Positions 45,350 through 53,692 of a stretch of DNA of 64,000 nucleotides are shown in pieces (the first letter of the stretch is position 1; each line of letters opens with the position of its first letter). Position numbers and translations under genes: made by a program. Below the pieces are notes generated by a model, which saw nothing but the letters and a program-made list of their open reading frames with translations, was not told the DNA's origin and did not search any database. The stretch is from positions 62,001 through 126,000 of the forward strand of contig NZ_JBDPLH010000007.1 in assembly GCF_040187885.1 (NCBI RefSeq). Reading direction: 5' to 3'. This DNA is from Roseateles_E cavernae (GTDB lineage Bacteria; Pseudomonadota; Gammaproteobacteria; Burkholderiales; Burkholderiaceae_C).

Positions 45350-46452
45350 TGCTTGGTCTCGGTCGGCACGGCGGTCGGTGCGCTGGGGGCCGCTGCCGCG
45401 GCTGCGCCGGCGGGGCGCACCGCCTCCACCAGTTTCTGTAGCAGACCCAGGGTCTGCAGATTGATGCGCTCCAGCCTGATCAGGCTGCTCTCCAGGCGCT
45501 GCAGTCGCTCGGACTGCTGGTCCTGATTCAGCGCCGCGATCTCGCCGGACAGGCCACTGAGATCGCCCAGCTTGAGCCGGCTCAGGTCCACATCCAGCGG
45601 CGCTCCGGCGGCGACACCATGGATGGCCTTCAGCGGTGTCTCGCTTTCCTGGGCCAGATCGCGCAGCACCTCGTCGACATCGGCGACCTGCAGGTGGGTC
45701 TTGCCACCCATGAAACCCAGCAGCAACAGGCGATCGCACAGCGAGTTGATACGCCGCGGTATGCCCTGGCTGGACTTGTAGATCAGCGGGAAGACGTCGA
45801 GCTCGAAGCTGGGTTTGCCGCTGCTGCCGGCGCACTTGAGGCGGTGCTCGATATAGCGCTGGGTCTCATCCTCGTCGAGCGGTCCGATATGGCAGGTGGC
45901 CGCGACACGCTGGCGGAACTGCTCCATCTCAGGGCGCTGCAGGATGTTGCGGAACTCGGGCTGGCCGACCAGGAAGGTCTGCAGCAAAGACTGATTGCCG
46001 AACTGGAAGTTGGACAGCATGCGCAGCTCTTCGACGGCCCGCGCTGTCAGATTCTGCGCCTCGTCGACGATCAGCAGGCAGCGCTTGCCCTGGCTGGTCT
46101 GATTGACGAAGAAGGCCTCCAGGGTCATCAGCAGCTCGGACTTGGGTAGGTCCTTGACCCGCACGCCAAAGGCCGCACCGACCATGCGCAAGGTGTCCTC
46201 GGCATCGAGCTGGGTCGTGACCAGATTGCCGATCACGACATTGCTGCGGTTCAGGCTGTCCAGCAGGCCGCGCAGCAAGGTGGTCTTGCCGGCACCGATC
46301 TCGCCGGTGATGACGATGAAGCCGTCATTGCGCAGCACGCCATAGTCCAGATAGGCCTTGGCGCGCCGGTGCTGCTTGCTACCGAAGTAGAAATTGGGGT
46401 CGGGGCTGAGTTGGAACGGCTTGCTGCTCAGCCCGAAAAAAGCTTCATACAT
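45346..46452 (-). CDS. XrtA-associated ATPase (TIGR03015-like, ExeA/GspA-type AAA)
   Basis: A 368-residue AAA ATPase resembling the cytoplasmic part of ExeA. MYEAFFGLSSKPFQLSPD is the usual start; Walker A is GEIGAGKTT (50-58) and Walker B is LLIVDEAQNLT. The C-terminus (about 300-368) holds a coiled-coil-like stretch and an Ala/Pro-rich tail. It probably energises or organises assembly of the export complex. It is 3 bp after the outer-membrane protein gene and coupled to wecB. Confidence 0.94.
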   Translation of the reverse strand: MYEAFFGLSSKPFQLSPDPNFYFGSKQHRRAKAYLDYGVLRNDGFIVITGEIGAGKTTLLRGLLDSLNRSNVVIGNLVTTQLDAEDTLRMVGAAFGVRVKDLPKSELLMTLEAFFVNQTSQGKRCLLIVDEAQNLTARAVEELRMLSNFQFGNQSLLQTFLVGQPEFRNILQRPEMEQFRQRVAATCHIGPLDEDETQRYIEHRLKCAGSSGKPSFELDVFPLIYKSSQGIPRRINSLCDRLLLLGFMGGKTHLQVADVDEVLRDLAQESETPLKAIHGVAAGAPLDVDLSRLKLGDLSGLSGEIAALNQDQQSERLQRLESSLIRLERINLQTLGLLQKLVEAVRPAGAAAAAAPSAPTAVPTETKQ

Positions 46453-46455
46453 GGG

Positions 46456-48012
46456 CTAGAACTGCTGGACAAGGGTGGCGGTTGCCGCACTCTCGCGGTA
46501 AGGCTGAGACGGACTGTCGAAACGGGTGTGGCGCAGGCCGAACTGGACAGTGGTGCGCACGCCAAGTTTGCCGTTCCAGTTGGCGGTCAGAGACTTCATA
46601 TCGGTTTGCTGCCCACTTGCTGCACCCCGGCTACGTTGCTGGGAAAACAGCACATTGGCCGAGGAATCCGGCGTCAGGCGATGAGCCAGGCTCATCGACA
46701 TCATGCGCTGATTCACGAGGCCGGTCTGGGACAGGTCGCCATTGGCCGGCGAGTCCTGGTCGAGATTGCGGCTCTTGGTCTGGCTCAATGTCATGGTCAG
46801 CGTGGTCCTGGGCCCGCCTTGAACGGACAGCGACAAGGCCTGGCTGCGGGTCAGGCTGGCCCCACCGCCCAGAAAGCCACCGGTCGGCAGTGCGTTCGGA
46901 TCGAGACCCAGATTGCGCAGAAAGCTGCGGACAAGCAGATCACGCCGCACGGGATCGGGCTCGATGGAGGAGAACTGGATGTAGAACAGCTCGTAGTTGC
47001 TCAGCACATTGGCCTGCCCCTGCAAGCCGCCGGTGTTCACCGACTGGGAGTCGGTGAGGCGCCAGACCGAGCGGGCCATGCGGTGCTCGAAGGTCAGGCT
47101 GTGTGAGTTGCCATAGCGGCGGTGAGTCCAGTCCGCCGCCAGCTTGGTGCGCACAGTCGGTGTCCAGCCCGCGTTGACGCCGTAGATGGTGCTGCTTTGC
47201 TTGGCCAGACTCTCGAAGTTCTGACGCTCGGCACCGCCGGTCACGCCGAAGTTCCAGTCGACATCGGGCCTGACCACCAGGGTGGCTGTCGCGGACTGGG
47301 TTTCCACCTCACGCCCGCCGCGCGCCTGCGAGAGCTGATCGCTCAACGAGGCCGACCAGTTCAGCAGACTGCCCGCACTCAAACCATTGAGCTGCATGGA
47401 CAGTGAGCGACTGCTGGAATCGCCGGCCAATGAATCCTTGGCTCGGCTCTCCAGCAGATTGGCGCTCACCTGGTAGCCGGCGATGCCCGCCAACTGGCCC
47501 CGGATATAGGGCGAGACATTGAGTCTGGCGACCTCGGAGCTGTTGCCGCTGCGCAGTGTGGGGTCGGTGGATTGAGTACCGAAGGCGGACACGGCTTGCT
47601 GGCCGACACTGGCCTGGGCATCGATATAGAACCAATTGTCGATCGCCTCGACGCTGAGCTTCGCCGCCAGATTGTTCTGCACCTGGCCCGAGGCTTCGCT
47701 CTTGGTGTAGATCACGCCGTTGAGCGAATAGTCCAGCGAACCACGCACACGCCCCGTACCGCTGCTGATACTGAGGCCGGGTGAGATGGTCGTGATCAGG
47801 GCGGCATCCTTGCCCTCATCTCGAAGCCGCAGATTGTCCGTCAGCGTGCTGGAGAGGCTGATGCGAGGCTGCACCAGCAACTTGGATGCGGGCGCCGCGC
47901 TTTGCGCCGTTGCCTGCAGAGCGCCGAGCAACAGCACCGGAACAAAGACGCATTGGGCCACGCATGCCGCACGACGCTTGCTAAGCCCGGACTCAAGCCT
48001 TCTGAATTGCAT
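46456..48012 (-). CDS. PEP-CTERM system-associated outer-membrane beta-barrel protein (TIGR03016-like)
   Basis: A 518-residue protein with a signal peptide (hydrophobic VFVPVLLLGALQATAQS near residue 30) and many alternating beta-strand segments ending in phenylalanine (LVQQF), as outer-membrane barrels do. ISLSSTLTDNLRL and SPGLSISSGTGRVRGSLDYSL are typical of the family. It probably forms the outer-membrane pore for the polymer. The start is the ATG at 48012, overlapping the kinase gene by 20 bp; the frame is open further upstream through the repeat tract of that gene. Confidence 0.92.
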   Translation of the reverse strand: MQFRRLESGLSKRRAACVAQCVFVPVLLLGALQATAQSAAPASKLLVQPRISLSSTLTDNLRLRDEGKDAALITTISPGLSISSGTGRVRGSLDYSLNGVIYTKSEASGQVQNNLAAKLSVEAIDNWFYIDAQASVGQQAVSAFGTQSTDPTLRSGNSSEVARLNVSPYIRGQLAGIAGYQVSANLLESRAKDSLAGDSSSRSLSMQLNGLSAGSLLNWSASLSDQLSQARGGREVETQSATATLVVRPDVDWNFGVTGGAERQNFESLAKQSSTIYGVNAGWTPTVRTKLAADWTHRRYGNSHSLTFEHRMARSVWRLTDSQSVNTGGLQGQANVLSNYELFYIQFSSIEPDPVRRDLLVRSFLRNLGLDPNALPTGGFLGGGASLTRSQALSLSVQGGPRTTLTMTLSQTKSRNLDQDSPANGDLSQTGLVNQRMMSMSLAHRLTPDSSANVLFSQQRSRGAASGQQTDMKSLTANWNGKLGVRTTVQFGLRHTRFDSPSQPYRESAATATLVQQF

Positions 48013-48925
48013 TGTCGTGCCCGTAGCCATAGCCATACCCGTAGCCATACCCGTAGCCATAGCTGCCGGCCGCATTGGAGCGCGCCTGGTTCAGCAACAG
48101 CATCTTGACCGGGCAGGACTCGATGGTTGCAACGGCCTGCTGAACCGCGCTTTGCGGCGTCTTGTCGGCATGCACCACAACGACGATCTGCCCCATATGG
48201 GAGGCCAGCACGCGCGATTCGGTGGTCAGCAACAGGGGCGGCGAATCAAAGATGATGATGCGGTCCGGGTAACGCTTGGCCATGTCCTCAAGCAACTGAC
48301 TCATCGCGTCGCTCGCGAGCAGCTCGGTCGCCCGCGCATGCGGCGTGCCACTGGGCAAGATGGTCAGCTTGTCGACATTGGTGCGGAGCAAGACACTGGC
48401 CATATCGACCTGGTCTTCCAGCACGTCCAGCAGCCCCGGGCCTTGCGGCAGACCGAGCATGCGCAGGACCGAGGGGCGTGCCACGTCGGCATCGACCAGC
48501 ATGACCGTGTTGTCCATCTCGGCGGCAATGCTCATCGCCAGATTCAGCGAGGTGAAGCTCTTGCCCTCGCCGGCCAAGGCGCTGGTCACCATGATCAGAT
48601 TGGCGTGATTCAGCGTGGTCGCACCCTTGCCCATCGCATTTTTGATCAGCGGTCGCTTGATGACGCGGTACTGGTCGGCGATATGGGTGCGGGGCGCGTT
48701 GGGCGTGAGCAGACCCTGTGCGGCCAAGGCATTGAGATCCAGATCAACCTTCTTGGACTGCTGCAGATGCGTCGACTCTTCGACGCCCGCCGGACTCGTC
48801 GCGACACGCGGCTGCGGCGAAGGCTGGGGCTCGGCACCCTTGTTCAGCGTATCGCCGGGCAACATGACGCCGGCATTGCGCAGTTGCTCTAGGCGCTGCG
48901 CCGCCTGTTCGATGAGACTACTCAT
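47993..48925 (-). CDS. XrtA-associated tyrosine autokinase (EpsG/BY-kinase, TIGR03018-like)
   Basis: A 310-residue bacterial tyrosine kinase that regulates chain length with the Wzz-type co-polymerase. Walker A is SALAGEGKSFTSLNLA, the A' motif is VMLVDADVARPS (141-152) and Walker B is IIIFDSPP. The C-terminus carries a run of seven Tyr-Gly pairs (289-302), the tyrosine cluster where autophosphorylation occurs in BY-kinases. It has no membrane segment, so it must work with the separate Wzz protein encoded just upstream (stop and start adjacent). The Tyr cluster is encoded by short DNA repeats. Confidence 0.94.
   Translation of the reverse strand: MSSLIEQAAQRLEQLRNAGVMLPGDTLNKGAEPQPSPQPRVATSPAGVEESTHLQQSKKVDLDLNALAAQGLLTPNAPRTHIADQYRVIKRPLIKNAMGKGATTLNHANLIMVTSALAGEGKSFTSLNLAMSIAAEMDNTVMLVDADVARPSVLRMLGLPQGPGLLDVLEDQVDMASVLLRTNVDKLTILPSGTPHARATELLASDAMSQLLEDMAKRYPDRIIIFDSPPLLLTTESRVLASHMGQIVVVVHADKTPQSAVQQAVATIESCPVKMLLLNQARSNAAGSYGYGYGYGYGYGYGHDNAIQKA
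48020..48061 (-). repeat. Tyr-Gly codon repeat at the end of the tyrosine kinase gene
   Basis: Fourteen codons encode seven Tyr-Gly pairs. On the coding strand the unit tatggctacggg (12 bp) occurs twice, followed by tatggc and one more 12-bp unit. Unit gain or loss of 6 or 12 bp would keep the frame, so the number of phosphorylatable tyrosines could vary by slippage. It ends 8 bp before the start codon of the outer-membrane protein gene. Confidence 0.92.
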
Positions 48926-50506
48926 TCAACCCGCCTGTCTGCTGATCAGCAGCGCCATGACCACCAAACCGAGGGCAAAAACACCCACCAAACCACCCGA
49001 CGCGGCACCGAAGCGAAGCAGGTCAATACGCTCCCTGCGGCGCTCGACATCGGTTGCCAGCCGCGACACCACGCCCAGCACTGGCAACTCGGTGCGCAGG
49101 CGCAGCTGATTGCCATCGTGGAACACGGGGCGCAGCTGGCTCGCGGCAAAAGCGGTGAACAAGCCGGCCGCCAGCGCCACAGCCAAGGCACCGCCGAGCA
49201 ACAGCAAGCGATTCGGAGCCACCGGCTTGGAAGAGGCCCGTGGTGGGTCGATCAAGCGAAAGTCCGCGACACCCGATGCCACATCGAGTTCACCGGACAT
49301 CGCCGCCGATTCGCGCCTGGACACCAAATCCTCATAGTTCTTCTTGTGAATCGCGTAATCGCGGTTCAGCTGTGCGGCCTCGGCCTCCAACTGCGGCGCG
49401 GTCTTCAGCGCGGCCAGCGCCTGTCCGTAACGGCTGGAATACTCGGAGACACGGGCACGCAAGGAGGCGACCTGAACCTCGGTCGTGGCCAGCATGCGAC
49501 CAAGCTCTTGCTGCACCAGGCTCGATCCCGCACCAATCCCCGGGGGGGCGGCCATCGCCGCCTTGCGCAGACTCGCCATCTCCAGCTTCTTCTGCTCCTC
49601 AAGATCAGCGATCAGCTTGCGCGTGCTGATGATGTCGGGGTGCTGGTCCGTGTAGCGCTGCAGCAGAGAGTCCAGATTGCGACGCTGCACCTCCAGGCGG
49701 GAATCGATTTCCGGCGTCGCCACATTGAGGGCCGACTCCTGCAGCAGGCTCTGCGTCGTCGTGTTGGCGCCGCGCGAGCGCTCGCCATCGATCTGCTGCT
49801 TGGTCGCATCACGGGCATTCTCTGCCTCGCGCAACTCCAGCTTGGCCCGCTCGAGTTGGGCGCTCATCTCGGTCAGGCGCGAGGCCGAATCGCGGCCGTC
49901 GCTGGACATGGTCTGCAGATTGCGTAAGCGGAACTCTTTCAGACGTCCTTCGGCCTCTTCAAGCTTGGCCTCGTAATTCTTGATCTGCTCGTTGATGAAG
50001 GTCGCGGCGGTCGCGGTGTCCTTGCGGGTGGCGCCCAGGCTGGACTCGACGAAGATGGACACCAGCGACTGCACCACCCGCTTGGCGGTCTCGGGGTCCT
50101 CGTCCCTGTAAGACAGGGTATAGAGGTTGTCGCGGGCCGTGCTGCCGATCGACAGCGACTTGGTCACGGTCTCGATCGTGGCTTCCTGCTGGGCCTTGGA
50201 TTGATTCTTCAGGTCGAGATCAGCCATGCGAACCAGCTTCTCGACATTCGGCCGGCTGATCAAGGTACGACTGAGCATCACGACCTGCTGCTCGACATTG
50301 GGCTGCACCGCCAGCCCCGACATCAGCGGCTTCAGAATCGACTGCGTGTCCACATAGATGCGGGCACTGGCCTGGTAGCGATCAGGCATCATGAATACGA
50401 CCGTCGCGCAGACGGCCCCGGTCACCCAGGCCACCAGGACGCCGGGCCAGCGGTACTTCCACATGCTGCGCGCAATGGAAAGGATCTGGGCTATCAATAA
50501 ATCCAT
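48926..50506 (-). CDS. XrtA system polysaccharide chain-length determinant (Wzz/GumC-like, TIGR03007-like)
   Basis: A 526-residue polysaccharide co-polymerase. The N-terminal membrane segment lies at about 21-40 (PGVLVAWVTGAVCATVVFM) and PDRYQASARIYVDTQSIL begins the Wzz domain. A long periplasmic coiled coil spans ~180-400. The GNVR-like block contains DYAIHKKNYEDLVSRRE. Further membrane segments lie at about 435-455 and 500-520. The kinase domain is a separate gene downstream. It sets polymer length together with the tyrosine kinase. It is 92 bp downstream of the export lipoprotein gene; the gap holds a hairpin. Confidence 0.94.
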   Translation of the reverse strand: MDLLIAQILSIARSMWKYRWPGVLVAWVTGAVCATVVFMMPDRYQASARIYVDTQSILKPLMSGLAVQPNVEQQVVMLSRTLISRPNVEKLVRMADLDLKNQSKAQQEATIETVTKSLSIGSTARDNLYTLSYRDEDPETAKRVVQSLVSIFVESSLGATRKDTATAATFINEQIKNYEAKLEEAEGRLKEFRLRNLQTMSSDGRDSASRLTEMSAQLERAKLELREAENARDATKQQIDGERSRGANTTTQSLLQESALNVATPEIDSRLEVQRRNLDSLLQRYTDQHPDIISTRKLIADLEEQKKLEMASLRKAAMAAPPGIGAGSSLVQQELGRMLATTEVQVASLRARVSEYSSRYGQALAALKTAPQLEAEAAQLNRDYAIHKKNYEDLVSRRESAAMSGELDVASGVADFRLIDPPRASSKPVAPNRLLLLGGALAVALAAGLFTAFAASQLRPVFHDGNQLRLRTELPVLGVVSRLATDVERRRERIDLLRFGAASGGLVGVFALGLVVMALLISRQAG

Positions 50507-50540
50507 CTAGATTCGCCTGCAGACAAGCAAGGCACGCTGG

Positions 50541-50579
50541 CAAAAGACAAGAAACCCCTGAACTCAGGCCACCAGGGGG
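50541..50579 (-). terminator. Possible intra-operon terminator or attenuator hairpin
   Basis: In the 92-bp gap between the export lipoprotein gene and the wzz gene the minus strand shows CCCCTG, a 12-base loop and CAGGGG, followed by TTTCTTGTCTTTT. An alternative inner hairpin (CTGA/TCAG) competes. The stem is only 6 bp, so a leaky terminator that lowers downstream expression or an mRNA-processing site is more likely than a full stop. Confidence 0.35.
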
Positions 50580-50598
50580 CTCGAAACCCGGTCTGGCT

Positions 50599-51234
50599 TC
50601 AGAACAGGCTCTGCGGAATGATCAGGATGTCGCCGGGCCGCATTTCCACATTGGCCGACACCTCGCCACGCTTGATCAGGTCGGTCAAGCGAACCGAGTA
50701 CTGTTTGTTGCCTTCGGATGAGCGCAAAATCGTGGCCTGATTGCCGGCAGCAAAGTCGGTCAACCCCCCGACCGCGATCATCACGTCCAGCAGGGTCATC
50801 TTTTGCTTGTAGGCCAGGAATTGCGGCTTCGCAGCCTCGCCGAGTACGCGGATCTGTTCGCTGAACGGGCCGACAAAACCTGTCACGATCACCGTCACCA
50901 CCGGATCACGCACATAGCGGCCGAGTTGCTTTTCGATATCGCGCGCGATTTCCACCGAATTCTTGCCCTGCGCCACCATTTCATCCACCAGCGGCGTGGA
51001 GATCTTGCCATCGGGACGCACCGGCACCGACATCGACAATTCAGGGTTGCGCCAGACAATGATATTGAGATTGTCACCGGCACCGACGATGTAGCTGTAG
51101 TCCTGGGTCGCCGCAGAAATCGGCGCTGCCGGATACTTGGAGCTGTTGCTGGCGCAACCGGCAAACAGGCCACCGGCCGCCACCAGCAAAGCCAGACCGA
51201 GTCCGCGCGACGTGGAAGCAATGCGAGTATTCAA
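50599..51234 (-). CDS. XrtA-associated polysaccharide export lipoprotein (Wza-like, TIGR03027-like)
   Basis: A 211-residue outer-membrane export lipoprotein. The signal peptide ends in the lipobox LFAGC (Cys27). The Poly_export domain follows (DYSYIVGAGDNLNIIVWRNP, VRPDGKISTPLVDEM), then a SLBB domain (VLGEAAKPQFLAYKQKMTLL) and a C-terminal DILIIPQSLF. The start is most likely TTG at 51234, since AGAGGA lies 6 bp before it; an in-frame TTG at 51249 lies upstream of that site. It is the first gene of the long minus-strand operon. It is shorter than E. coli Wza and would pair with the separate beta-barrel protein. Confidence 0.92.
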   Translation of the reverse strand: MNTRIASTSRGLGLALLVAAGGLFAGCASNSSKYPAAPISAATQDYSYIVGAGDNLNIIVWRNPELSMSVPVRPDGKISTPLVDEMVAQGKNSVEIARDIEKQLGRYVRDPVVTVIVTGFVGPFSEQIRVLGEAAKPQFLAYKQKMTLLDVMIAVGGLTDFAAGNQATILRSSEGNKQYSVRLTDLIKRGEVSANVEMRPGDILIIPQSLF

Positions 51235-51566
51235 GGCAAGTCCTCTCAAAAATCAGTTGGTCTTGTGTGGACCCGTACAGCATCCAAGGGCATGACATGT
51301 TCGGACTGAATACCGATGCCTGCGAGGCCCCAGCGCAATGGATCATGCCACAGCAGTAAGGCAAACAAACCTGGGGATACGGACCAAGCCGCCTTGGCGG
51401 ATGCCCACTATTTGACACCCTTGGCACCTGCCTCACCGACCACCCGGTTCACAGGCCGCGATTGCACCTCAGCCCCAGCGACAAGGCTATCCCCCGAGTA
51501 GGGGCGTGCACCGCCGAACTGACCGCCACAGGAGCCGATCGGGCCGGGCGCCGCCAGCAGTCCGGC
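51235..51566. promoter_or_regulatory. 332-bp leader/promoter region of the exopolysaccharide operon
   Basis: This gap lies between the ThiF-like gene and the export lipoprotein gene, both minus strand. It should contain the main promoter of the minus-strand operon. I found no clear sigma-70 pair. There are two short dyads: CCAAG-CCGC-CTTGG at 51384-51397 and CCCC-cgagta-GGGG near 51491-51504. Neither has a T-tract. A sigma-54-like box on the minus strand has the wrong spacing. No credible gene is present; the frames that run through it have no family features. Confidence 0.45.
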
Positions 51567-52448
51567 TTACTTGCTGCGCCCTCGCAACACCGGGCGGATA
51601 AAGCTCAGCAGCAATTGCTGCAACGGATTTGCATTGCCGAGGGGGCGCCAGGCAAAGCTCAGCTTCTGGCGATATCCATCAAACTGCAGCGACCAGGGCG
51701 CCGCGCGCAGAGCACCGCGCCCCAGCAAGACCTTCAACACCGAAGTCCCCATCATGCCGGCACAAAGGTCGCAGGCCATCATGGTCGACGGCCCGCGCTT
51801 CTCGACGAAATTCACCGCCTCGGGCACCACCAGATAAGAGCGCTGCAGCATGGCCGGGGACAGCCCGGCGATGAATCGCGCGTATTGCTCCTGCTTGGTA
51901 TGCCCTTCGAGCCGGAAGTAATTCTCGAAACTCAGCCCTCCCGGCTTGAAATACAGCAAGGAAACACCCATACCCAGCGGTGCCGCCGTCAGCGCCGGGA
52001 TCTTGCGCTCGTGACACAGCTGGAACAGGCTGCGCCGTGCCTCGATGGCAAAAACATCGATGCCATCCACATAGACATCGACATCGGCCAGGAACTCGCC
52101 AATATTCTCGGCCGTGACGCCGGCCGGATACACCCGCACATCGGCCTCGGGATTGATGTCCTTGACCATTTCGGCGAGTACTTGCGCCTTGGGACGCCCC
52201 AAGGTCGACATCGTGGCGCCAACTTGGCGGTTGAAATTGTGGACCTCGAAATCATCGAAGTCGGCAATATTGAACCTACTCAGCCCCAAGCGCGCCAAGG
52301 TCAGCAAATGAGCCCCGCCAACCCCACCCAGCCCGGCTATCGCCACCCGCGCCTGACGCAGCCGCGCCTGCTCCGCAACGGAGACCCAGCCGATATTTCG
52401 CGAAAAGGCGCGCTCATAATCAAAAGTCAATGTCGGCTCCAAGTGCAC
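51567..52448 (-). CDS. ThiF/MoeB/HesA family E1-like adenylyltransferase
   Basis: A 293-residue E1-superfamily protein. The nucleotide-binding motif is AIAGLGGVGGAHLLTLARLG (37-56), followed by NIADFDDFEVHNFNRQVGA with the conserved Asp/Asn-x-x-Arg-Gln, then LGRPKAQVLAEMVKDINP and DVYVDGIDVF. Only one CxxC (CDLCAG) is present, so a full zinc site is doubtful. No clear catalytic cysteine loop is seen. The start is uncertain: GTG at 52448 is chosen, as there is no ATG. It diverges from a nitroreductase gene 149 bp away. In mycobacteria ThiF and nitroreductase domains are fused in Rv1355c (MoeY)-type proteins. Substrate unknown. Confidence 0.8.
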   Translation of the reverse strand: MHLEPTLTFDYERAFSRNIGWVSVAEQARLRQARVAIAGLGGVGGAHLLTLARLGLSRFNIADFDDFEVHNFNRQVGATMSTLGRPKAQVLAEMVKDINPEADVRVYPAGVTAENIGEFLADVDVYVDGIDVFAIEARRSLFQLCHERKIPALTAAPLGMGVSLLYFKPGGLSFENYFRLEGHTKQEQYARFIAGLSPAMLQRSYLVVPEAVNFVEKRGPSTMMACDLCAGMMGTSVLKVLLGRGALRAAPWSLQFDGYRQKLSFAWRPLGNANPLQQLLLSFIRPVLRGRSK

Positions 52449-52597
52449 CTCTTTTCTTCCGGCCTTCAATGGCGCGGCGCCCTCATCATCGGCAGTTCGC
52501 AAGCACCTGTAAATCCAAACACCCCAAACCTGCCTTGAGCAGCTTTCCAAGGGGGTCCTTGTATACCATGAGCAACCTCTTCTGAAGCACGCGCACC

Positions 52598-53692
52598 ATG
52601 CCGACTCGAGATCAAGTTCTGCAGATTCTGGACCTCGCCCGTTGGGCACCCAGCGGCGACAACACCCAGCCGTGGCGCTTCGAGATCCTCTCGCCCGAGC
52701 ATGTCGTTGTGCACGGCTTCGATACGCGCGAGCACTGCGTCTATGACCTTGACGGGCATCCAAGTCAGATTTCACTGGGCGCCCTGCTTGAAACCGCGGC
52801 GATCGCCGCGAGCGCTCATGGCCTAGTTCTGGATATCAGCCGGCGGACCGGGCTGCCGGAATCGAAGCCGACTTTCGATCTGCGCCTCCACGCCGACCCG
52901 AGCATGAGGCGGGATGCTCTGATCGAGCAGATCGAGCGTCGCAGCGTGCAGCGCCGACCGCTGAGCACCCGTGCACTGAGTGCGGCCGAGAAACAGCAGT
53001 TGCAGGACTGCTTGCCGGCCGGCTATCAGGTGCACTGGCTGGAGGGCTTTGCCACCCGGCTGCAGACCGCCCTGCTGATGTTTCGCTCGGCCCGGCTGCG
53101 CCTGACCACGCCCGAAGCCTACCGGGTGCATTGCGACATCATCGACTGGGATTGCCAGTTCAGCGCGACCAAGGTCCCTGACCAGGCCTTGGGCGTCGAT
53201 GCGGCCACGACCCGCTTGATGCGCTTTGTCATGAAGAGCTGGGGTCGGGTGCAATTTTTCAATCGATTTCTCGCCGGCACCTGGGCGCCTCGGCTGCAGA
53301 TGGACTTCGCCCCCAGCCTGGCCTGCGCGGCCCACTTTGTGCTGTACGCGCCCGCACAGCCCAAGACCGTCGATGACTACGTCGAAGCCGGCCGGGCCAT
53401 GCAGCGCTTCTGGCTGAAAACCACGGAGCTGCAGCTGCAGCTGCAGCCGGAGGTGACGCCGCTCGTCTTCGCAAGATACGCCCGAGAACAACGACGGTTC
53501 TCCAGCGTCAGCGGAGCCATGGCGGCAGCGATCGACGTCAAGTCTCGCCTTGAACTGCTGATCGGCGCCGATTTAGCCCGAGCAGCGGTTTATATGGGCA
53601 GGGTCGGCGCTGGCCCCTCCCCCAGCTCGCGCTCGCTTCGCAGACCCCTGGAGGATCTGATCATCAACACCCAGGCGGGAGCGCCATCATGA
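52598..53692 (+). CDS. Nitroreductase family protein
   Basis: A 364-residue flavin-type nitroreductase-fold protein. RWAPSGDNTQPWRFEI (15-30) is the N-terminal FMN-binding block. The C-terminal half is extended (about 200-340), longer than classic 200-residue nitroreductases and like the domain in Rv1355c-type fusions. An ATG at 52598 follows a weak purine stretch. Its stop overlaps the following transporter gene by 4 bp (ATGA). It probably performs an FMN-dependent redox step linked to the E1-like protein; the substrate is unknown. Confidence 0.8.
   Translation: MPTRDQVLQILDLARWAPSGDNTQPWRFEILSPEHVVVHGFDTREHCVYDLDGHPSQISLGALLETAAIAASAHGLVLDISRRTGLPESKPTFDLRLHADPSMRRDALIEQIERRSVQRRPLSTRALSAAEKQQLQDCLPAGYQVHWLEGFATRLQTALLMFRSARLRLTTPEAYRVHCDIIDWDCQFSATKVPDQALGVDAATTRLMRFVMKSWGRVQFFNRFLAGTWAPRLQMDFAPSLACAAHFVLYAPAQPKTVDDYVEAGRAMQRFWLKTTELQLQLQPEVTPLVFARYAREQRRFSSVSGAMAAAIDVKSRLELLIGADLARAAVYMGRVGAGPSPSSRSLRRPLEDLIINTQAGAPS

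Noticed and set aside
48020..48061. Short tandem repeats considered as a CRISPR-like array
   Set aside because: The units are contiguous codons without spacers and lie inside a coding region.
51335..51350. Sigma-54-like box on the minus strand before the export operon (TGGCAT, then TTGC)
   Set aside because: The spacer is one base too long (GG-N11-GC), and -24/-12 spacing is strict.
51074..51436. A 120-codon frame on the minus strand in the leader of the export operon, considered as a small gene or peptide precursor
   Set aside because: Its second half overlaps the export lipoprotein gene in another frame and it lacks a ribosome site, signal peptide or repeated core motif.
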